18,691 nt of DNA from Myxococcales bacterium. Its GTDB lineage: Bacteria > Myxococcota_C > UBA6777. The stretch lies in contig JALTMC010000354.1 of the NCBI GenBank assembly GCA_027005175.1, positions 1 through 18,691 of the forward strand, given 5' to 3'. Position numbers and translations under genes: made by a program. Under the pieces are notes generated by a model. It searched no databases. It was given only the letters and a program-made list of their open reading frames with translations, and was not told the DNA's origin. Numbering within the stretch: the first letter of the stretch is position 1; every line of letters starts with the position of its first letter. This document shows, one piece after another, positions 14,516 to 18,691 of the stretch.

Positions 14516-15508
14516 TCCACACCAAGATTTCCACCTCCTGCATCGTCAAACTCAAGCGATGACGGAGGTTGGCCCGCATTCACCGACCTCTTGGGCGCAT
14601 TTGTGCTCGTCATCTTTTTGGGATTAATGTTCTTTATTATCAACTTTCGTCAGGCGGAGTCTCAGGTTCACACCTACAGCAAACAGCTCGATAGCAAAGA
14701 ACAAAAATTAAAGCAGCGTGAGCAGCAGTTACGAAAGCTACAAGGAGAGATCCAAAGCCAGCGTAACAAACTCAAGTCCGAGCGAGACGCCAACCGACGT
14801 TTGCTCGCAGACCTCCAGCAAACAGAGCAGCGCTTACGCAGCACAATGGGTGCCAAGAAAACACTGGAGAAGATGTTCAACAAGCTAAAGATTGAACGAC
14901 AACAAATCGAAGAGGCGAGACGCAAAGCCGAAGCAGCCCTAGCCAAAGCTGACCAACAGAGACAAAAGTGCCAGAGCCAGATCGCCGCGTATATCGGAGT
15001 ACGCAAACGGATCATCCAACGCATATTTACGGCACTGCGTAAAAATCTCGACGACCCAAAACTGATCAACTTCGACACCAAGGGGGGTTCGATTATGTTG
15101 GGAGCCAAGATTTTGTTTCGGGCGGGCCGGACCTCTCTCCAAAGCCAGGGAAAACACAACCTCCAACAGACCTGGGCACAGATCCACAAGGTTCTAAAGC
15201 ATCCACTGAATCGACCGTATATCGCGGGAATTGTGTTGGAGGGCTACACCAGCAGCGAGGGCGACAAGAGTCTCAACTGGCAGCTCTCCACCCGACGTTC
15301 GCTTTCGGCTCTACGCTTCCTACTCAAGCACGGCGCAAGCTATTGGAGTCAACGTGGCCTGATCACCGCCGCAGGCTATGGACCCACCCGACCCATCCGC
15401 AACCCCGACGGTACAGAGAACCCTTCGGCCAGTCGTCGCATCGCAATCCGTATCCTATTTCGCGATCGTGAGCAACTCGAACAGTTAATGCAAAAATTCG
15501 GGAATTAA
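14510..15508 (+). CDS. MotB/OmpA-type stator protein (ZorB-like)
   Basis: A 332-residue protein with one N-terminal membrane helix and a periplasmic peptidoglycan-binding domain. PAFTDLLGAFVLVIFLGLMF (about 22-41) matches the MotB/ZorB helix, with Asp26 in the place of the proton-carrying Asp. Residues about 46-165 are a long coiled coil, extended compared with ZorB. The C-terminal OmpA-like domain has IVLEGYTSSEGD, LNWQLSTRRSLSALRFLL, AAGYGPTRP and ASRRIAIRI; the Asp of the usual GHTD is replaced by Ser, while the Arg pair is kept. With the preceding gene it would form a membrane motor anchored to the wall. Its start codon and RBS lie inside dispersed repeat copy B. No third system gene follows on this strand. 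Confidence 0.78.
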   Translation: MRSTPRFPPPASSNSSDDGGWPAFTDLLGAFVLVIFLGLMFFIINFRQAESQVHTYSKQLDSKEQKLKQREQQLRKLQGEIQSQRNKLKSERDANRRLLADLQQTEQRLRSTMGAKKTLEKMFNKLKIERQQIEEARRKAEAALAKADQQRQKCQSQIAAYIGVRKRIIQRIFTALRKNLDDPKLINFDTKGGSIMLGAKILFRAGRTSLQSQGKHNLQQTWAQIHKVLKHPLNRPYIAGIVLEGYTSSEGDKSLNWQLSTRRSLSALRFLLKHGASYWSQRGLITAAGYGPTRPIRNPDGTENPSASRRIAIRILFRDREQLEQLMQKFGN

Positions 15509-15577
15509 AAATAAACCACAACTGTCCAGCTATCCAGCCATTCACAAAAGAATGTTTTAGAACGAACAACGGGTATC

Positions 15578-15784
15578 TGACAAGCTGTCAAAGAAATGGA
15601 CTTCGCGAAATCCCCTGAATATCTGCAGAACTCAACAGGCAGTGAAACAATGTAGGCTGAGGCGGAGTGGGACATCTGCATTGCGGAGGAGAACAGCAAA
15701 GTCATCAATGAAATTGCGGTAGTAAAAATCGTTCCACCACAGTAGTTTGTGGGTAAAACCCACAAACTGTCAAGTCCCACTCTG
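15578..15784. other. Nested inverted repeats in the 15509-15842 gap
   Basis: The 334-bp gap between the motor gene and the toxin-antitoxin operon has no gene. It contains TGACA/TGTCA (15578-15590), a perfect 11-bp stem AGTTTGTGGGT/ACCCACAAACT with a three-base loop (15744-15768), and an outer perfect 9-bp pair GAGTGGGAC (15665-15673) / GTCCCACTC (15774-15782) that encloses the inner hairpin. The outer pair extends by a wobble and a C-G pair to 15663-15784. No T-run follows on either strand, although the 11-bp hairpin could still help terminate the two convergent operons. Confidence 0.6.
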
Positions 15785-15842
15785 AGGAGAGAAGTGAGAT
15801 CCTATCGAAATCCATACTATTGCTGAAGAAAAATATAGGAAT

Positions 15843-16271
15843 CTATTCCACACTCTCAAGCTCGTCTCGACTCACCATAAACTTTTCTCTCTCCTCGTCA
15901 ACAAGTTTTACAATATTCAAAGCCGGTAGCAATCGTAAGTTTGGTGGGATGGAAGATGCTTTTTGAAATACGATTCCACGAAACAAACCGTATACAATCG
16001 CTAAACCATTATACAAAAGCATCCTAAACTTTGTTTGTGGCTCCAATGAGTTCGTAAAGGAGAAGATGGCCGTAGCCTCAAAAGAGCCCTTGAGCTTAAC
16101 ATCACGTCGCCGTTTATTGATGTCCAAACAAACCTTGAGTCCAAGTTGTTCATCGCCATCATCTTCAGAACGCAAAGGTTGGAACTCAAGACCCACCTTG
16201 AGATCATCACCTTTTCCTTCGAGCTTTTCCGACAGTTCTGAATGAATGACTTCAAAATAGTCAAGCTGCAT
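15843..16271 (-). CDS. mqsC: SecB-like chaperone of a tripartite toxin-antitoxin system
   Basis: A 142-residue SecB-fold protein, third gene of an mqsR-mqsA-chaperone operon. The family pattern is visible in VGLEFQPLR, the alternating beta strands LGLKVCLDINKRRRDVKLKG and ATAIFSFTN, and the C-terminal half YNGLAIVYGLFRGIVFQ plus LRLLPALNIVKLVDEE, matching the end of SecB-like TA chaperones such as Rv1957. Such chaperones bind and fold the antitoxin, so the toxin stays silent only while the chaperone is present. I start it at ATG 16271, overlapping the antitoxin stop by 11 bases (ATGCAGCTTGA), for translational coupling. A longer frame up to 16412 would overlap the antitoxin by 150 bases and is unlikely. 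The symbol follows the Geobacter MqsRAC precedent. Confidence 0.75.
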   Translation of the reverse strand: MQLDYFEVIHSELSEKLEGKGDDLKVGLEFQPLRSEDDGDEQLGLKVCLDINKRRRDVKLKGSFEATAIFSFTNSLEPQTKFRMLLYNGLAIVYGLFRGIVFQKASSIPPNLRLLPALNIVKLVDEEREKFMVSRDELESVE

Positions 16272-16851
16272 CTCGGCAATATGGTTTTTCTTCTTCACGA
16301 AAAGACTCCCTGTCTTGTAAAAACTCTTCTTTGGGAATACGTAGTGGCACGAATGCTCCCGGGCAAGAAACAACTCTTCCTCCTTTTTCAGCCCATGCTC
16401 CAGATACCTCAACCCCTGTTAATGCCGAGAGCCAGCGGAGATTAGAAGGTGTATTTATAAGCATTCGCAACATCAGATCTACCTGCTTGCTTTGAATGGC
16501 AAAACCTGTTTCATACCTTGCTATTGTTTTAGGAGCCATACCAAGAAGCCCAGAAAGATCTTCCTGGGTCAGCTTGTGCTCCTTCCGAAAGGCCACGAGA
16601 GCCTCAGAAGTAAGAAAACCATCAACTCTCCTTTTCAAATCAGCAAAACCCCTATTAACCCTGCTTTTAGAAGCCCTCGTGTAAAAACCATCACCACATT
16701 CAGTGCATTGGGTTACTTCCAAACCAAAAAGTTCTTTTTCTTCACCTTTGTATCGAAGCACGCGGTCTGTGGATATCAATTCAACGGTTCCAACTTCACA
16801 AAGTTCACAAACCTCGCCTACTGTATCTAATACTTTATTGTTTTTCGACAT
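16261..16851 (-). CDS. mqsA: MqsA-family antitoxin (YgiT zinc finger plus HTH) with C-terminal extension
   Basis: A 196-residue antitoxin and probable autorepressor. The N-terminal zinc site is C15-x2-C18 and C49-x2-C52 (CELCEVG and QCTECGDGFY), the MqsA/YgiT arrangement. A HigA/Xre-type helix-turn-helix occupies about residues 88-117 (KLTQEDLSGLLGMAPKTIARYETG region). E. coli MqsA is about 131 residues; here about 50 extra residues (145-196, including PGAFVPLRIPKEEF) follow the HTH. In chaperone-dependent systems such a tail is the chaperone-addiction segment recognised by the SecB-like partner, which would fit. AAGGAG lies about 9 bases before the ATG. It begins 39 bases after the toxin stop and overlaps the chaperone start. 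Confidence 0.88.
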   Translation of the reverse strand: MSKNNKVLDTVGEVCELCEVGTVELISTDRVLRYKGEEKELFGLEVTQCTECGDGFYTRASKSRVNRGFADLKRRVDGFLTSEALVAFRKEHKLTQEDLSGLLGMAPKTIARYETGFAIQSKQVDLMLRMLINTPSNLRWLSALTGVEVSGAWAEKGGRVVSCPGAFVPLRIPKEEFLQDRESFREEEKPYCRDAA

Positions 16852-16890
16852 ATCTTCTCTTCTCCTTGGTTCAGAAAACTTGAACCTCTC

Positions 16891-17223
16891 CTAAAAAGAG
16901 CTTTCATCTGTTTTGAAGGACGTTACTCTGATCTCCTGTCCGATGACCCGATCTCCGACTAGTTGGAATTTTATGTAGATGTCAAAGTCATCATATCTTG
17001 TTTTATAGACATCAAGCCATATTTTGTGGTTATGGTTGCTATTGGTCGATTTGTAAAAATCCCGGCGACTGTCCAAAGACAACATCACCTCCCAAGCCCA
17101 AGCCTCTGTTTCTCCAAAGTGGTCTTGGATAGTCTCTAGCGCACGACGTGTAAACTCACATTTACCATTAGCAATCAACTCCTTCACAATATGCAGAGGA
17201 TACGTTATTTTTGCTCGATCCAT
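16891..17223 (-). CDS. mqsR: MqsR-family toxin (mRNA interferase)
   Basis: A 110-residue RelE-fold ribonuclease toxin of the MqsR family; E. coli MqsR cuts mRNA at GCU. Shared landmarks with E. coli MqsR are TRRALETI near the N terminus, DFYKS, the block HKIWLDVY, the DIYIKF strand and the C-terminal SFKTDE. The functionally important Lys, Tyr and last Lys are kept, while the Gln in IWQDVY is Leu here, so target preference may differ. The ATG at 17223 has GGGG about 6 bases upstream; an in-frame TTG at 17250 is less likely. It is the first gene of the operon, toxin first as in mqsRA and higBA loci, with the antitoxin 39 bases downstream. Confidence 0.88.
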   Translation of the reverse strand: MDRAKITYPLHIVKELIANGKCEFTRRALETIQDHFGETEAWAWEVMLSLDSRRDFYKSTNSNHNHKIWLDVYKTRYDDFDIYIKFQLVGDRVIGQEIRVTSFKTDESSF

Positions 17224-17323
17224 CGGCAACCCCGCTGTAATTATATGCAAAAAGCCACACTGGTCCCTTTTTCCTCTCCATGGCTGTCTCCTGTTAGATA
17301 CAGTCTTTCCTTACACCACACAA

Positions 17324-17352
17324 AAAGTATCAAGACAAAACATTTTTGTCAA
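17324..17352 (-). promoter_or_regulatory. Predicted mqsR operon promoter with an embedded palindromic operator
   Basis: On the minus strand TTGACA (17352-17347) is a perfect -35 box, followed after exactly 17 bases by TACTTT (17329-17324) preceded by TGA, an extended -10. The spacer contains a perfect inverted repeat GACAAAA-CAT-TTTTGTC (17334-17350) that overlaps the -35. A dimeric repressor bound there, such as MqsA or the MqsA-MqsR complex, would block polymerase. The mqsR start lies about 100 bases downstream. Confidence 0.6.
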
Positions 17353-17370
17353 GTTAAGGTTCGTTTTTTC

Positions 17371-17514
17371 GTCGACAATCAAACACAACTACCTGATGGC
17401 CAGATCGCAGCAATTGTTCGCTCCAAAGGATTTGTCATAGCAACAAGAAACACTCGCGACTTTGAGGACTGCGGCCTGGAATTATTAGATCCTTTCCTGT
17501 ACAAAAGCACATAA
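17371..17514 (+). pseudogene. C-terminal remnant of a VapC/FitB-type PIN-domain toxin gene
   Basis: The frame reading QLPDGQIAAIVRSKGFVIATR and then NTRDFEDCGLELLDPF matches the last 45 or so residues of PIN-domain ribonucleases of the VapC/FitB group, including the two C-terminal acidic positions (PDGQIAA and TRDF). The N-terminal part of the domain with the first catalytic Asp is missing; upstream sequence in the same frame does not look like a PIN domain and is occupied by the mqsR promoter. No vapB-like antitoxin is seen. It is therefore a truncated, probably inactive gene end. Confidence 0.75.
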
Positions 17515-18005
17515 GAAGTCTCTCAAAAATGAGAAAGGTTTGCCTGGGCAGGTAAGAAGACCTCACAGGGTCAGCGTTCTTGCACATTGATACGACAATG
17601 ATGGGAAGGACTTTTGGAATGGGCTCGAAACCTTTGGGTGACAGGAAGTACAAACGAACAACTGTTAGAGTTTTTCCTTCCAAGCTGAACAATAGCTCAG
17701 TCTCCTCCACCCCGCGTTTGACTCGGAAGGAATGACCTTTACGTGCCTTACAGGAGAGTTACGCCTTGGCAATCACTCTCTTTCCAGCCATTCCCTTCCA
17801 AGTCGTGTACGGGAAGAAGGTGGTCGATATCAAGAAGCGGGGTTCAAGGAAATAAAATGGAGCCACTCTGAGTCTGTGTAAGCATAAGATCGATCTCTGC
17901 TAAACAATCGATCATGTTCGTGGCATGTCAAAGTCTTGACCTTTTTAACAAGGAGGCCGTACTCTGGAAGCGTATAACACTACTCATGCGGAAGGAAAGA
18001 TGATC
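17515..18005. other. Non-coding gap between vapC remnant and small ORF
   Basis: I find no convincing gene, tRNA or strong terminator in this stretch of about 490 bp. A frame from about 17731 gives a 49-residue peptide with no family resemblance. A short TCTC/GAGA stem lies near 17520. TTGACC near 17935 is a possible -35 for the small gene at 18006, whose Shine-Dalgarno is AAGGAA at 17992-17997. Given the two broken genes that flank it, the stretch is probably decayed accessory DNA. Confidence 0.4.
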
Positions 18006-18206
18006 ATGATCAAAAAGTCGGGTAGCGTCCAAAAAAGAAAAATAACAGAGGCCCAAAGCTGGAGCGAACTCTTAAGTGCCACCGACGGTTGCCTTGATCC
18101 TGACGTCATCAAAAGTCTTGAACTCGTGGAGCAGATACACCGCTCTCGCCCTGCACCACAGATCTATCACTCCTATGAGGGGGCGACAGATGCCTGCACG
18201 AAATAG
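18006..18206 (+). CDS. Small hypothetical protein overlapping the SDH protease gene start
   Basis: I do not recognise this 66-residue protein. It is charged and mostly helical in appearance (KKSGSVQKRKITEAQSW, then DPDVIKSLELVEQIHRSRPA), with no signal peptide or membrane segment. ATG 18006 has AGGA about 9 bases upstream; ATG 18000, two codons earlier, is too close to it. Its stop overlaps the start of the protease-like gene by 17 bases, which suggests the two were translated as a coupled pair. It could be a small partner of the protease, now orphaned by decay of that gene. Confidence 0.5.
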   Translation: MIKKSGSVQKRKITEAQSWSELLSATDGCLDPDVIKSLELVEQIHRSRPAPQIYHSYEGATDACTK

Positions 18207-18590
18207 CATAGCCGCTGAGATTACAAAAAGACAGCAGCGGGCCACAGATGACGTGAGACGACGCTTCCTTAAGCAGCTCAGCAATTTTACCGGAAACGAC
18301 ACAATCCTTTATTCCACCGCTTTTACATCAGGCTCTAAGCAGATACCTGCCTATGCCTTGTCTGTCTCAATGCCAGACTTGCAGGGCTTCATGGCTTGGC
18401 AGGAGCTCGGCTTGACTTGATAATCCATAGCCCTGGTGGAGAACTGGAGGCTGCCGAACAAATCGTTCATTACTTGCGATCGAAATACGAGTACATTCGA
18501 GCAATTATCCCGCAAAACGCCATGTCAGCTGCGATAATGATTGAGAATCATAACGGTAAAGGAAGCTACGAGATCATGTCTGCCTCCTAG
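18190..18590 (+). pseudogene. Frameshifted SDH-family (SppA/ClpP-like) serine proteinase gene
   Basis: The first frame from ATG 18190 (GAGGGGG 6 bases upstream) gives a helical start, RRRFLKQLSNFTGNDTILYS, and GFMAWQELG, then stops at 18418-18420. The family's next segment continues in another frame from about 18396: LDLIIHSPGGELEAAEQIVHY, then IRAIIPQNAMSAAIMI. Together these match the serine dehydrogenase proteinase family (Pfam SDH_protease), with the HSPGG loop and the probable nucleophile Ser in AMSAA. After AAIMI the frame loses family similarity and stops at 18590, without the expected later catalytic region. So there is at least one frameshift near 18396-18412 plus loss of the 3' half. 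Bases 18591-18691 show nothing recognisable. Confidence 0.7.
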
Positions 18591-18691
18591 TACTACAACG
18601 AGACTTTCGTGTCCCCGTTTTGTGAAGACCCGTTGCTAGCAAAACACTCACCTGAAGCAGGGGGTTGAGTAAAAGAGGTAGTGCTTATACC

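Noticed and set aside
12914-15508. Flagellar MotA/MotB
   Set aside because: The MotA-like subunit has three rather than four membrane segments and a very long coiled-coil tail, and no flagellar genes are nearby.
15843-16412. Longer chaperone gene starting at 16412
   Set aside because: It would overlap mqsA by 150 bases and add residues without SecB character; the ATG at 16271 gives a normal coupled overlap.
17435-17710. 91-codon minus-strand ORF
   Set aside because: It is antisense to the vapC remnant and has no recognisable protein features.
17840-17870. tRNA T-arm-like GGGGTTCAAGG
   Set aside because: There is no matching 3' CCC strand, no anticodon arm and no acceptor stem around it.

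Overview
The window looks like chromosomal DNA of a deltaproteobacterial-grade organism, most likely Myxococcota-like. The best clue is a cysteine-rich secreted protein at 4178-5518 that ends in a MYXO-CTERM-type tail (Cys, then a hydrophobic helix, then Arg-Arg). Composition is moderate overall and clearly more A/T-rich in the accessory blocks (about 6800-9200 and 15500-18691). The lineage call is an inference from protein features only.

Region 1 (1-3869) is a conserved translation/RNA-modification cluster: rpsP, khpA, rimM, trmD and a SPOUT RNA methyltransferase, all on the + strand. rimM and trmD overlap at GTGA. rplS, which often follows trmD, is absent. The gaps are unusually large and full of repeats and inverted repeats: a 32-bp tandem array before rpsP, stem-loops between rpsP and khpA, ACAAAC-type palindromes and two strong hairpins before rimM, and a dispersed repeat after trmD whose second copy lies at 14420-14515.

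Region 2 (3870-6800) holds the eight-module cysteine-rich MYXO-CTERM protein, convergent with an exported PAP2 phosphatase. A 25-bp duplication carries the stop codons of both genes. Upstream of the phosphatase is a remnant of the C-terminal DNA-binding helix of a sigma-54 activator.

Region 3 (6800-9100) is a probable type II restriction-modification cassette: a putative PD-(D/E)XK nuclease gene tail to tail with a beta-class amino-methyltransferase gene, plus a small unknown gene upstream of the methyltransferase.

Region 4 (9204-15508) contains a full-length RapA-type Swi2/Snf2 ATPase on the minus strand. Divergent from it are pssA (phosphatidylserine synthase) and a two-gene MotA/TolQ plus MotB/OmpA motor with a long coiled-coil tail. 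The motor pair resembles ZorA/ZorB of Zorya anti-phage systems, but no ZorC, ZorD or ZorE partner is seen.

Region 5 (15509-18691) is a toxin-antitoxin and decay zone. It holds a tripartite mqsR-mqsA-SecB-like chaperone operon on the minus strand with a palindrome inside its predicted promoter, the C-terminal stub of a VapC/PIN toxin gene, a small unknown ORF, and a frameshifted SDH-family serine protease gene. With the restriction cassette and the Zor-like motor, the right-hand two thirds of the window has the flavour of a defence/addiction island interleaved with housekeeping genes.
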